64,000 nucleotides of DNA. Source: Panonychus citri. Taxonomy: Eukaryota > Arthropoda > Arachnida > Trombidiformes > Tetranychidae. The position numbers were made by a program, and so were the translations under genes. This document shows, piece by piece, positions 31,325 to 44,547 of this stretch (the stretch's first letter is position 1; each line of letters starts with the position of its first letter). The stretch covers positions 3,906,001-3,970,000 of the forward strand of contig NW_026515539.1 in assembly GCF_014898815.1 (NCBI RefSeq), in the 5' to 3' direction. Under the pieces are notes generated by a model. That model had not been told where the DNA came from and made no database searches. It worked only from the letters and a program-made list of their open reading frames with translations.

Positions 31325-33841
31325 ATCATGATCTCTTTCTCTCTTCTCTTTCTTTTTTATTCTCTTCATTTTTTCTAATTCTTACAAATTAATGGTATCA
31401 CTTGATGATGATAATGATTCTAATTGTAAGTTCATTTAAAGTTCAACGAAAATATTTACTCATATTTTTTTTATTCTTAAGATTATCTTATTAATAATAT
31501 TTATCTCATTGTGATTATTTATCTAACCATAAGATTAACAGTCATTCATTGTATTTAATCATCAAATTGTCTTCATATTGATACATAAATTGACATTGTA
31601 ATCAGAGTTTTATTTCAATTAGGAAGAGAGAGAGAGAGAGAAAAAGTTTCTAACTATCCAGGTAAACGGCTAATTTAATCACTTTCATAATCTAATTTAG
31701 TTGGAAAATGATTAATTTGATTGGTAATATTTAAATAAAGATAATCAAATTGGTTATATTAATAGATAACAATTTAATTACAATGTAATAATCATACAAA
31801 TCAACATAAACGATTACATGTTTCATAATCAAACCCAATTGGTGATCAATAGCAAATCAGTTTAAAAATCAATCCATTGACTGAACACAAGTGAATTAAT
31901 TTAATTATTATGATGCTCATTATGTTTCAATTGTATTCCAACAATCAAATAACACTAATCAACTTCCTGTTGATTCCGTTGCACTATTGTGTCTGATTGT
32001 TTATTGTTAATTCTGATCAGACGATCCCTTTACCATGAAGATGATGATGATGATCAGAATTTAATTGACCATCAATTGAACAATTTTGATTTGTTTCTCT
32101 TTCTAATTTCATTTCAATTGAAATTTCATTTCTTTTGATTGAACATCGAGATGATAATCATGCTGAGTGCGTAGGTGTCTTCATTTCCTGCAAGAAGAGT
32201 AGAAAAAAAAGAAAGAAAGAAAGAAAGAAAAAAGATGAAAATAAGAAGAAAAATCTTATCCAACCATTTATCTTATTACTCAGACTCAGAATCTGAATCA
32301 GAATCAGAATCAGTATCAATAAGAATAAAATAAAAACCAAAGAGGGCAAGAAAATCTCTATGCGTAATTCTGGTTCATCAGAATGGTAAGAAATTATTAT
32401 TATTATTATTACCACCATTGCAATTAACTATTATCATCATTTTAGGATGAAAGGAAAGATATAAGTTACAGATAACATGATGATCATGATTAAGGTAAAA
32501 AATTAAATTATTTTGTGGCTTGAAATCAAATCTCATTGATTAGATAATTTTTCAGATATCTCTCTCTCTCTCTCTCTCTCTCTTATTTACCTGAGCTGGG
32601 CCCAAAAACTAAAGCCCATTTAATTGATAATAAAGTTTGAAAATGTCCCTTTACAATAATAATATCATTTTCTTTAGTTTTTTTATTTAATGGTTCATAA
32701 AGGTTCTGGTGTAATAATAATATTAAGCTTGAATTTTACCCTGAGGGTGTGTTAACTTTAGCAATGTCACCTTTACACAAGGTTTGCCTCATCTTTGAAC
32801 ATTAACTTTGTGTTTGAAACGTTTTTTTCTGCTTGAAACTTGATTAAGCCAATAAAGATATCTAACCAAAGATCCATTAATAATAATAATGATTATGGTT
32901 ATTGTTTAATGCTACTAATTATAGATTAAATTATTTATCGCATTTAACTAACTAATCATCATCATCAGTCAACAGGAGTTGCAAAGGTTTAAATACATTA
33001 TCAAGAGTAATTGCTTATAATGAACAGCATCATCTTCATCATCTTCATCATCTTTTTACTCATCACTATATAAAAAAACGTAAATATTATAAGAATGATA
33101 ATGTTTTGTTTCTCAATCACTTTGAATCGGTTCAGTTTCATGTTATTGTTTCATCAGGTATTAGATTATCTTCCTGCTAATATCAATGTCATGTACGTTG
33201 TCATCTTCTGTTGAATATTGGTAAATGAAAATCTCTTTGCTCATGGTGATGATAATGATGAAGATGAAGATGAAGGTGCTCATTATTTTGTAGGTTGTAT
33301 TTGTCTCTCTCTCTCTCTTCATTGGGGTGTGGGTGATGATGAAAAGCATAGAGAAAATGAATTTGCGTTGGATTGGCAATATAATAGTTGAAAATGAAAA
33401 TGACATGGAAATGAAAGAGATGAAATGTAAATGGGAAAAAGTTGCTTGTTGATAATATTGTAAAGAGACAGAACAAAAAGTTAACATAACCACCATTTGC
33501 TTTCTACAAGAACAAGCCACAGGTCCCTTGATACATCAGATTCTGTCAACTTTTTCTTTGCATTCTAATATTTTTCCATCTTCATCTTTGCTACCTCAAC
33601 ATTTGAAGTAAACAGAATCATATTATAACCGAGCAATGAACTGAAATATGATAACACTGGTGGAAAAAGAGAAGTGAAAAAAAGGGCAACAAAATGAGAA
33701 ACAAGACAATCCGAATGGTGTTCATTTGATGTTTCAAGTGGAAAACCAGTAACTGATATAAACTGACAAGCTACTGAAAAGATCAGCATTTGATAAGCAT
33801 TAAATTGAAGACCTTTGAAAAATCAGTTCTCATAATATTTG

Positions 33842-33869
33842 TACAGTGTGTTATGAAAAGGACTTTAAC
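33842..33869 (+). repeat. Left inverted repeat of the mariner-type element
   Basis: 28-bp terminal repeat starting with TA then CAGTGTGTTATGAAA. It pairs with 34,512-34,539. Confidence 0.8.
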
Positions 33870-34511
33870 ACTTTGAGAAGCTATCGTGCGGTAGGGGTTT
33901 GTGCATTTTCCAATTTTTTTTCTGCAAAATACTGTGAAAGGTTGTAGAAATAATATATGATAAAGAAAATTCAATACGAAAAACGGGTGTCTCACAGTAT
34001 CAACTCCAAGTTCAATCTTTTACGCAGTGAATTCGTCTCCCATTGAAACGCATTGAAGAGCTAAGTCTTTTGCTCTTTGTGATAGAAATTTTTTAGTACT
34101 GAATGACTATCTAGGGTTTCTTCTGAAGTATTGAAACACTTTTATTTCGACGATATATTCATTTACTGAGAATTGACACTGATTTTATTGAGTCCGAAAT
34201 ACCCAATTTTTACTAGAAGTGAAATTTTTCAAGAACTAATGTGAACTTGTCAACAACTAACCCGGCGTTGCAAGGACCGACTAATGAAAAGTACTCAACA
34301 AAAAATTCAGTCCAAAATAATACGTTCTTCTTAGAAAAATTTTCATTTGAATTGATAGTTTCAAATTTTGTTTGTACGTGGATTTTCTCAATGTAAAATG
34401 CGATAAAATTGAAATGACCTCAGGTATATCTAAGTTGGTTTATTGTCGACAAAAATTCACTAACAAAAAATTTCTAGAATCGCTCATGATGCTGTGAAAT
34501 TAAATCAAACA

Positions 34512-34539
34512 GTTAAAGTGCATTTCATAACACACTGTA
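34512..34539 (-). repeat. Right inverted repeat of the mariner-type element
   Basis: Reverse complement of the left terminal repeat with two mismatches, ending in TA. Confidence 0.8.
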
Positions 34540-36540
<2,001 letters not shown>

Positions 36541-36630
36541 TTTATTGATTGAGTTTCGCAACTATTATTATGAGAAACTTACAATTAATTAACTATTGAA
36601 GTTACAGAATTTAATTTGATTTAATTTATT
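36541..36630 (-). promoter_or_regulatory. Candidate polyadenylation signals of the cuticle gene
   Basis: AATAAA occurs on the minus strand at 36,625-36,630 and again at 36,541-36,546, about 220 and 305 bp beyond the stop codon of the cuticle gene. Either could serve as its 3' end signal. This is inferred from sequence only. Confidence 0.4.
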
Positions 36631-36850
36631 TTATTTTCAAATTTGTAAAGTGTTTGTGTGTGTGTGTTTAATATTAATACTAATTGATCACGTTTGTTAT
36701 TTTCATTAGAAAACATCATTTATCTAATTTTATCATCAACAACTTTAAAAAGTGGTAAAAGTAATTAACTGGTTGATGATTTAATTGTAATTAGTAAAAA
36801 GTTGGAGAGAAAATGTTTTTTTCTTCTCTGAAAAAAAGTTGTTCTTTCAA

Positions 36851-39800
36851 TTATTCGCAATAACATCGACTGTATTTTCCAGCGGGTGGATAATTGGCTC
36901 GATATTGAACTGGAGTAATTGGAACTGGACGATTAGAACTTTTAATCGATGCCGATTTGACTGATTGCTCAACGACGATTTGTGATCTGGATCCTTTAGT
37001 TTCTACTTGTTGTCTGATTGGTGCTGTTTTCGTTGGCTCATCTGACGTATATCGAGCTCTAAATTTTTCCGCTGGACTGTAAAGCGTTTTGGTGACATAT
37101 TCCTCCTTTTGAACTGTTTTAACTGGTGCTGGTGTTGTCGTTGTTGTTGTTGTAGTAACTGGAATTGCGACAATTTTAGCTGATTTGATTGCAGCAATTC
37201 TGCCAGCGGGTGATAAAGGATAAGTGAATCGTGATGAAACCTTGGATGAATCTTCGGCTAATGAGAAAATGAGAAAGAATTGGATTTCAGTTACATGATT
37301 AAATTTCTTGTGAATTCTATCCTTTCAAAGTCTATTATCTCTCTTTTATAATCCATCACAAATTCTCATTCAATTTACCTGATGTTCTAAATTGTTGAGT
37401 TCGTGAGAAAAATAAAACCAAATAATCTATTGATTACAATAGAAGAAGATGATCTATCGATGATCGTAAATTGTTATTCAGTTCATAAATTCATTTCTCT
37501 CCCTGATTTTTAGATTCTCTCTCCATGTTATTAATATTATTTTTTTCCTCTTCTTATAACAAGGAACAGTCTACCATGATTCCAACATTATCTTGATAAT
37601 TTTTTTCTTCTTCTCTTTTTCCAATCAATAATAATATCGTTCATTTTTATTCTCATTTATTTATTCTCATGAACATAATTTTCCTCGAATAAAATCAATT
37701 GTAATCAATGATGAGAGAGAGAGAGAAAATCACATATCAATAACATATAACAAAGCCTCGAGGTTTTTATCGAAATTCAATTCAAGTGAATTATTCCAAG
37801 GTGAGAACTCAGATCTCTTCAACTTCCTCTGTCTTTTTCAGTTCAAATTTCATGATGAATTTGATTCAGCAACATTTTCCAACTCATCATTTCAATCATA
37901 ACTTTCACGAGTTGTACTCAATTGTTCAACGATAGATGTCACTAACCTGTGAACTACTTTTTCTGTTGATTAAATTATTTCAATTTTCAGATTGGTGACA
38001 TTTAAACAATTTAAATTGATTGATGAGAAAGAACTTTATTTTTCATGAATAATATCAAATCTTTTCAACTTTTCATGAGACAATTGTGACATTTATAACC
38101 TTCCAAACTGAAGAGGTAACCTTGATTGTTGATCTGAATTGTAAAATATTAATATATGAAAATTAATCATTCATGGAAATTAAGAAAACAATGGAAACAA
38201 TGAGTTGATTATTTCTCATTTTAATCTCTCTTTTTTTAAGCTCACCGCCAACGCCATTTTTTCACCTTCTAAACGTTGATTAACCTTAATCATTGATTAT
38301 CATTAATGAGTAAACAGAATAGAGATATTAATTAAAGCGTTAAGCCCAAGATTAACCTTGGAGCTGTTCAATGAATCGATAAAAATAAAATCAATCATCA
38401 AAATTAATTTATCATAAATACTGACGAAAAGTGAAAACCGCAAATTTCAAATACTAACCATGTTAATCTTAATCTCAATCTTATCGAATGATAAATCTGA
38501 TAAACATTACTACTAAACGATTAACTTTGATTGTTGATCTAAATCAAATTTGACCAGCAATTAGTCAATTATCTGAACAAGAGAAAAACTTTTGTCAAAT
38601 TCAATTGATTGAATATTTCATGTTGATGATCAATAGAAGAAAGAAAATCATTAATCTAATATCATGGAACTCAATTGTCATTTATTTCTTCCTCTCTTTC
38701 TCTCTCATATATTATCATTATTTTTATTTCTAAACCTGAAAACAAACAGGTAGATAAAAATGACCACTGAAACTCATGAATTCTTATATATATTATAAAG
38801 AATGAGAATTTTTCTATCACCTTTTCTGTTCATGGGATTCTAATGGTTTGGTTTTATATTTTTTTGCCTCGATTCTATTATCATGATCATTTGGAAATCT
38901 ATTTTTAAATTTTCACCATTATTACAAAATGGTCAATCTAAAAAAGACTGACCTTCTCTCTTTAGTAATGTTTATATACTTATGCTTTTTATCATCATTA
39001 TCATCAATGAAAAAACAAAAGATTCTGGTAAAACCCATCATCATAATGACAATAATCAAGATGATTATGATGATAATAAACTACAGACAATTGTAATTGG
39101 TTAAAAGGTAAAGTTAATCTGATCCATTGTTAATCTTTAAATTGAATGATTCTATGAATGTTTCCATCTATTCATATCATCATTCATGATTCTGATGAAT
39201 AAAACTTTTTCTTTTCTTCTTCTTCTTCTTCTTCTTCTGGTAAAAGTTCATTTTCGATTGTTCAGTTTGATTATATATCAGATTTTTTCTTCTTCTTCTT
39301 CTCAACTGATTAAACATTAGTTTTGAAGGATAATTTTTATCAATATTTGCAATTGAATTTCATCAACAAATATTATCGGCTTATCTATTAAATTGAATTG
39401 AATCTCTGGATCATTTTATCTCAATTTGGTTGAGAAAAACAAGTTGAATGAATATTTTAAATTATTCTGATTGAAACTTACCCTGGTAAGAGGCTTTAGA
39501 TGGTTCCACTGATTTAGATACATACGATGATGATGATGATGATGATAACGATGATTCTGATGAATGAGGAGGTGAAGAGGTTGATACAGGTTGAGGTAGA
39601 TCAGGTCCCCATGCTTGGAATCCATTACTTCCTGATGAATAATAAACTAATCTTAATTTACCATCAGGATCAGTGTAACCATAACGACCACGAACTAAGC
39701 CAGAATCATCTTTAGATTCTTGGTGAAATTGATGAGCACCAGATAGACCAGTATCATAGCCAAAGTTATAAGAACCTTTATCACTTTGAGATTGATATTG

Positions 39801-40208
39801 AATCGGATTATGAACATAATCATCACTTGAGACAATACCAAATAGGATCATCAATGAATAAATGGACAGAAACTTTTTCTTTACACATGAAGAAAGAATC
39901 AAAGTGATGGAGAAGAAAAAAAATCGAAAAAAGAAAACAAATCAGTAATAATGGTGAAGGTAAAGAGATGAAAAAAAAAACCATGAAAAGGATGAGGATG
40001 TTGAAAAGAGAATAGAGAAGAAAAAAAAATGATCGAGATAACAGAAATCAGAATAATTAGCAGTTAACATGTAAATTCAATTAACAAGTTCCACTGATGA
40101 GAACAACATTTCCTTCATACTTGATGGAACAAGAATTGTAGACAAAAAAATCAACAAGAACAGAATTAATTAAATAAATTATCTTTTGAAACATACCATT
40201 ATCATCAT
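36851..40208 (-). CDS. Secreted cuticle protein with chitin-binding (Rebers-Riddiford) domain, three coding exons
   Basis: Coding exons are 40,197-40,208, 39,482-39,878 and 36,851-37,257 (minus strand), giving 271 residues ending in a Cys-Tyr-Cys-Glu tail. The junctions are GTATGT donor/AAAG acceptor (intron of 318 bp, phase 0) and GTAAGT donor/TTAG acceptor (intron of 2,224 bp, phase 1). Exon 1 supplies only the first four residues, and exon 2 then gives a hydrophobic signal peptide. The central region contains GSYNFGYDTG, GRYGYTDPDG and NGFQAWGPDLP, the signature of the chitin-binding type 4 (RR) domain of arthropod cuticle proteins. It is followed by a poly-Ser stretch made by a GAT/ATC microsatellite and a Thr/Pro-rich, Tyr-containing C-terminal exon. 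The product should be exported into the cuticle and bind chitin. Exon 1 is the least certain part, because the open frame of exon 2 runs on upstream without an ATG. Confidence 0.85.
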
Positions 40209-40315
40209 GTCGAGTATTTTGGTTTCCTCGAAATTTTGTTCTTTTTTATTCTTCTTGTTCTCTCTCAATGATCAACGATAACTTTCACTTTACTTTTATC
40301 AGATTTTTCTTTCAC

Positions 40316-40323
40316 TATTTATA
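40316..40323 (-). promoter_or_regulatory. TATA box of the cuticle gene
   Basis: TATAAATA on the minus strand lies 108 bp upstream of the proposed start codon, which would place transcription start near 40,290 and give a 5' UTR of about 80 nt. Tissue-restricted cuticle genes often use TATA promoters. Confidence 0.5.
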
Positions 40324-41378
40324 TAAGTATATTTATATTTACACTCGATACTTGGAACAATAAATAGAAGCGTTTTTGTTACTCACCAATTCGTTACGTT
40401 TAAATGAATAAACGATAAATGAAGTAGCACTCGAATATTTTATCAGTTTAATTGTTTGTTTTGTGGGCGATTCGTAACGAAGTAACGAAACGTCATTACG
40501 ACGAAGGTAAGATGAGAAAGAGAACATTGAAAAAGGCCTTAGATTGAGTGTAGGCGAATAGTAGAAAAGGTGGTTTCTCCAATATATCATTGAATGGAAT
40601 AGAGAGAGAAAGAGAAAGAGAGATGATGATAAAGGAAGAAGATGATGATGCTGATGATTAGAATCATGTTTATTTTTGTTTCTTCAAATTCATTAGACTG
40701 CAATGGATTTGATGACTTTTGGAACCTTGAAACTACCTTTTCAGAATTTTACTAACGCCTTTTGTGTACACAACTTACAACAGTTCCTTTCCTTTGTCAT
40801 AGATTGATTTTCTAGATTTTTATTGATATTTCTTGATATCCAGAGGATAATTCATTTATCAACGGATCATTGAGTTCGCTTATTAAAACCATCCACGCAC
40901 CATGGTCATCATCCCTTAATTTTATGGCGAAAGTTACATTGATTCCGCCTTAGGCGATTACTTTTCACAATTTTCCCTTGTTTTCCTTTACTATCTTTTC
41001 CCTGTTCGATGATTCATCTTATTATTATATCTGATATCTAATAATGTATGAGAACCTTGATGTTAGAAAGTTATTTGAGACAAAAGTTTATCATTACATA
41101 GTTTGATTGTGAAAGTTCATGAAAGATGATTTTTGATTAATATCATTAATGAACATCTAGTCAGAATTGATAACAAGATAATTGATGAGATTGAGATTGA
41201 GATGAAAAGAAGCAGAACAGAAAATTTTTCAAGTTATCTCATTGAATCAACTTTTTCTGTTTTTCTGTTTCCGTTTATCTCTCTCTCTCTCTCTCTCTCA
41301 TTTTGACTGTTATTTTTTTATTCTCAACCTGAGACTTTTACTCTTCCATGATAATTGAATAAAGTCACTCATTGTTTA
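40324..41378. other. Intergenic DNA upstream of the Polinton insertion
   Basis: No gene seen. It contains short GA tracts (about 40,602-40,622) and a CT tract (about 41,280-41,299), so it resembles the rest of the host DNA. Confidence 0.6.
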
Positions 41379-41383
41379 TTGGT
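41379..41383. repeat. Left target-site duplication of the Polinton
   Basis: TTGGT immediately outside the left terminal repeat matches TTGGT at 59,063-59,067 outside the right one. Polintons usually make 6-bp duplications. Here five bases match and the sixth differs. Confidence 0.75.
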
Positions 41384-41433
41384 AGTAGTAGTGAAAGTAC
41401 ACAAAATGACACAGTCATTCACCCCATGTGACA
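41384..41433 (+). repeat. Left terminal inverted repeat of the Polinton
   Basis: 50 bp starting AGTAGTAGTGAAAGTACACA, identical in reverse complement to 59,013-59,062. Confidence 0.97.
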
Positions 41434-41502
41434 TATTATTTAATAGGTAATTTTTGACAGTTAAATTAAATCGATTGTTAGTATCATGTGACATATCATT
41501 TA
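41425..41502. repeat. Subterminal direct repeats at the left end
   Basis: CATGTGACATATTATTTA at 41,425-41,442 recurs with one change at 41,485-41,502. A second shared motif, TTTTTGACAGTT, occurs near 41,452 and again near 41,557. These could be integrase or replication-protein binding sites, but that is inference. Confidence 0.6.
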
Positions 41503-41566
41503 AACGAGAATTGATTGGAGATTCAATTAAAGATATTTATTTTCTGATTTATTGATTTTTGACAGT

Positions 41567-41950
41567 TTAATTTCGAGACCAAAGTCTAACTAAGACATCA
41601 TTATTACTTATTGATCTCAAATGATGGAAATTGATATAAATTGCTCTAATTGGCATACTAACTCTCATTAATCTTGGATAATCACTAACGAGTCCTGTCA
41701 AATTAATGAAAAAACGAATATATGGTACTGAATAATTAATCATTCGGCTCATCCTTGATATCCAAACAGATCTACTGTCATTTGATCGATTTCTATCCCT
41801 GCGGAGGAACTCACCTAACCTAACACACAAAATGACAGATCGACTATCACGAAGGTTTTCTTTCATTTCTCTAGCTAATTCGATGGCCTCTTCCAGAGTA
41901 TTAATTGGTACAGCAACTGGAGCAGGACCTAAGGACAAAGATTGTTCCAT
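41567..41950 (-). CDS. Hypothetical protein near the left end of the Polinton (127 aa)
   Basis: The ORF begins with an ATG and runs 127 residues. I do not recognise a family. The N-terminal third (residues ~15-50) is predicted helical with Glu/Arg-rich character, and the middle is Arg-rich with a repeated SRSVWISRMSRM-like segment. It starts inside the end of the upstream overlapping ORF (41,901-42,176), so the two could be one gene broken by a frameshift or joined by splicing; a TTAG acceptor-like site lies inside its first codons. It ends about 130 bp from the left terminal repeat. It could also be a chance ORF. Confidence 0.4.
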   Translation of the reverse strand: MEQSLSLGPAPVAVPINTLEEAIELAREMKENLRDSRSVILCVRLGEFLRRDRNRSNDSRSVWISRMSRMINYSVPYIRFFINLTGLVSDYPRLMRVSMPIRAIYINFHHLRSISNNDVLVRLWSRN

Positions 41951-42176
41951 CCTTGAAAAAACAATCTCGCAGCGTGTGAGTTAGCGTGTGGTGGACATCA
42001 TCATCATCATCACTATCACTTTCACCATCTGAAGATTCTTCAGGATTTGTCCTCCGATTCATCTCCACAGAAGCAGTAGATTCAACAGGTTGAACTAAAG
42101 GGTTAACAACTGGGTCACGTCGATGACACCGCATTGTCTTGAACTGTCCGATCTTCCATGATTTGATCTTGAGCAT
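41901..42176 (-). CDS. Hypothetical acidic, low-complexity protein (91 aa)
   Basis: ATG-initiated ORF with a basic N-terminus and an acidic Ser/Asp/Glu tract around residues 48-62 (ending in five Asp), then a Thr/His segment. The composition suggests a disordered, possibly nuclear protein, and no domain is recognised. It overlaps the start of the next minus-strand ORF by 50 bp. It may be the N-terminal part of a single gene with that ORF. Confidence 0.35.
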   Translation of the reverse strand: MLKIKSWKIGQFKTMRCHRRDPVVNPLVQPVESTASVEMNRRTNPEESSDGESDSDDDDDVHHTLTHTLRDCFFKDGTIFVLRSCSSCCTN

Positions 42177-43974
42177 TATCAGGATGTAAGGGTATAACAG
42201 CGATCGATGATTGGGTCAACGAAAGTCGTCTTTCTGCCATTGTTTCTATTCCAAAGCCCTGAATAGTCGATGACAGTTTTCAATGATGAATTGACGGGCA
42301 AAGTTTCTCCTTTCGAGCCACCATTAGTAAAAGTCTATACAAAATGATGCGATCAGCATAGCATAAGGGCTAAGGTTAACTCAGTCATTGTAAACTGGGG
42401 TAAAAAAAATTGACAGAGAAAGATGGAATAACGGTAAAGGGTAAAGAACGATATCAAAATTCAAACTTAAAGACTCCGCCCACCTGCGTTTTAGAGTGCG
42501 CATTGAATCTGCCAACATGTCAGTTTTTGTATTCGTTATATACCGGTACTGGTTTGGGTCAAAAATTTTTAAAAATATACATGACGTTTATATACATTGT
42601 CTCTGTAAAAAAATTACATAGAGAAGCACTTTTTTTCTAACTTTGTCAAAATCGTCATTTCTCATCCGATTTGACCGTGCTGTATATGTCCTGACTCAGT
42701 TTTTTACGAGGATTCCAAAAATATCCTCCGCGTAAATTTATCTCATTCCGTTCGAAAGATACAAAAATTGACTATTGAGCACAAAGTCAACTTTGTTATT
42801 GGTCCAATTGTGAAAAGAAGACTATCGTTGAATTCGTCTTAACGAGACGAGTTCAAAAATGTATAAGATATCCATGTAACTCTAACCGTTCAAAAAATAG
42901 CAAAATTGACTTTTGATCACTAAAAATCATTCATTTTATCATTGATTGTTACCAATAGATGGCAGCAGCTTCTACAGCTAGTATGTAAAATATTAATATA
43001 ATATTAAATCCTTTATTCCTTGTCCGATTTGAAAACGGATTTCACCGTTCGATTTGTCTTTAAATGTCCATCATGAATATGTTCGATAACACTCTAGGAC
43101 TGAAAATAACGAAGTTACCAATATGAATCAATTTTAAACTAATAAAACATTGTTTTATTTTTAACCCATGACTAGATGACAATGAGACCATAGTTTCATC
43201 TAGTTATGATCAACTTTTATGCGCTTTTCAAAATGTATAGCACATCCAAATCCGACTATTTTTGATGAAGAATCACGTGACCTTCTAAAACTTCAAAAAT
43301 TTTAGACCCTAGACAATTTGTTGCGCGACTGTACAATAGCTCATCTTAACCAGCGTAAAATTCTACAAGAAAATATGTCTAAAGCTGTGCTTATGTCTTG
43401 TCTTCAATGTGTTATCAGCCGTTATTCTTTTACATTGTTATCAATTGATTTTTGCCCTTAATACTAGAATTGTTGGTGTTTTGTTGAAAAACACTGTGTC
43501 AACACAGTAAACACTTTATAGTCTATTGATATATGACAAAAAAAATTTTACGATAACACGACCTATTGTCCTCAATCTAATCAATTGTAGTTAAATAGCA
43601 TTAAGCATTGAATCAATTGATTTTAAGGGTAATTTCAATTACTCATTGATGTTCATACATTCTCAACATAAGGAAAAGGATGTTGAAAAATGTCAAGTAC
43701 CACAATGACCATTAGTATCAATAGTCAGTTAACATCAAGGAAAAACTACGAACAATTCAAGTTTGACAGCTTAAGGATATTCATGATTTATGATTGTTCA
43801 AAAGTTCAAACAGTCAAGGATTATTTGATCATTAATCAAATGGTACTTCACGATTTCAATTAATTTAGTTGAGTAAAGGTTGTATCTGTTTGTTTTCATT
43901 TATTGAAAATTTTCCTCAATCACAATCGTAGCTTTAACAATACAAACATTTTGAATTGTTTCCTCAAACGAAAG
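42177..43974. other. Non-coding part of the Polinton with diverged internal repeats
   Basis: No convincing ORF in 1.8 kb, which is unusual in a compact Polinton. Segments around 42,700-42,780 and 42,850-42,930 resemble each other: both contain CCGTTC, a short A-rich run, AAAATTGAC and TTGA-CAC in the same order. A CCGATTTGA motif recurs near 42,669 and 43,023. A perfect 7-bp inverted repeat with a 2-nt spacer lies at 43,493-43,508. This may be an inserted non-autonomous element or a decayed gene. I found no terminal repeats for an insertion. Confidence 0.5.
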
Positions 43975-44017
43975 TATAAAAACAAAGCAAGAGAGATAGA
44001 AAATCATCAGTTCAGTT
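43975..44017 (+). promoter_or_regulatory. Promoter P1 (TATA + initiator) of the accessory cluster
   Basis: TATAAAA at 43,975-43,981 is followed 29 bp later by TCATCAGTTCAGTT (44,004-44,017). The same pair of motifs occurs at two other places in this element, ahead of the PC4-like gene and ahead of the second IAP. Transcription would start near 44,006, ahead of a long non-coding leader. Confidence 0.65.
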
Positions 44018-44547
44018 CCAGTCTTTCTACTATCAACATTAACGTCTTCTGGCCACTTCATCATCATCAATCTTCTGTTCTTCTTCTTTATTTCAATATT
44101 CTTTTCTTCTTTTATTCACCACTTGATTCTTTTCTTTTCATAGTCCTTTTGCTGGTACTTTTGGTCACTTTCTCAATCCTTTTTCTTCTTGGTTGATTCT
44201 CTTCTTCTATTCATCACTCAATTCTTGTCTTTTCATCGTCCTTTTGTTGGTACTCTTGGTCTTCTCAACCTTTGTCTAGATTATTTCTCGGAGATTTCTA
44301 TTCACCACTTGATTCTTTTCTTTTCCACATCCTTCTCCGATACTCTTGGTCTTTATTTTTACCACATTTTCCTTGTTGACTCTTTTGAACATCAATACCA
44401 GTTCAAAACCGGCTATTCTTTTGATCAACTGGTCTTTTGGTCCAATAATCGCCATCAATCCATCAGTTATTCCAACTCCCTTTAACTCAATCCAATCTCC
44501 AGAGTTCACACTGATCTACGGATAAACCTTCGGACATCCATTTTAAG
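44006..44547 (+). other. Candidate non-coding leader exon
   Basis: About 540 nt lie between promoter P1 and the splice donor AAG|GTAAAA at 44,547/44,548. The overlapping open frames here are pyrimidine-rich and arise from a diverged tandem repeat. The donor could be joined to the acceptors in front of the ORFs at 44,934, 45,487, 46,393 and 46,690, which would make this a common 5' leader. This is inferred from splice-site sequences only. Confidence 0.45.
44114..44351 (+). repeat. Three diverged ~93-bp tandem repeats in the leader
   Basis: Copies start at about 44,114, 44,209 and 44,300 with the motif ATTCACCACTTGATTC (variant in copy 2). Each continues to a TACTCTTGGTC-like end after a pyrimidine-rich stretch. 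The spacing is 95 and 91 bp. Confidence 0.75.

Larger units (their letters stand above)
24001..33841. other. Gene-free, microsatellite-rich stretch (third part)
   Basis: No supportable gene. It contains further long GA/CT tracts and ATC/GAT clusters. Open frames such as those near 27,560-27,840 and 33,160-33,520 are repeat-derived Ser/Leu- or His/Ile/Phe-rich translations. Confidence 0.6.
33842..34539. mobile_element. Tc1/mariner-type MITE (non-autonomous inverted-repeat element)
   Basis: The left end reads TACAGTGTGTTATGAAA and the right end reads its reverse complement, TTTCATAACACACTGTA. The inverted repeats extend to about 28 bp with two mismatches, ending in the shared ACTTTAAC block. 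Both ends sit on TA, as expected for the TA duplication of Tc1/mariner transposases, and the core begins with CAGTG, a common start for this superfamily. The ~690-bp interior has no open frame of useful length, so the element would depend on a transposase supplied elsewhere. Its base composition is less microsatellite-like than the surroundings. Family assignment rests on the termini only. Confidence 0.8.

Noticed and set aside
40339..40590. 83-codon minus-strand frame upstream of the cuticle gene
   Set aside because: It has no domain or signal peptide, a start context at the edge of the cuticle promoter region, and composition like the surrounding non-coding DNA.
42410..42640. 76-codon plus-strand frame in the non-coding part of the Polinton
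   Set aside because: No recognisable features, no promoter or splice site next to it, and it lies in diverged repeat sequence.
43903..44509. Open frames of 77-98 codons in the Polinton leader
   Set aside because: They overlap in different frames and strands, consist of pyrimidine-tract translation, and coincide with the tandem repeats. A non-coding leader explains them better.
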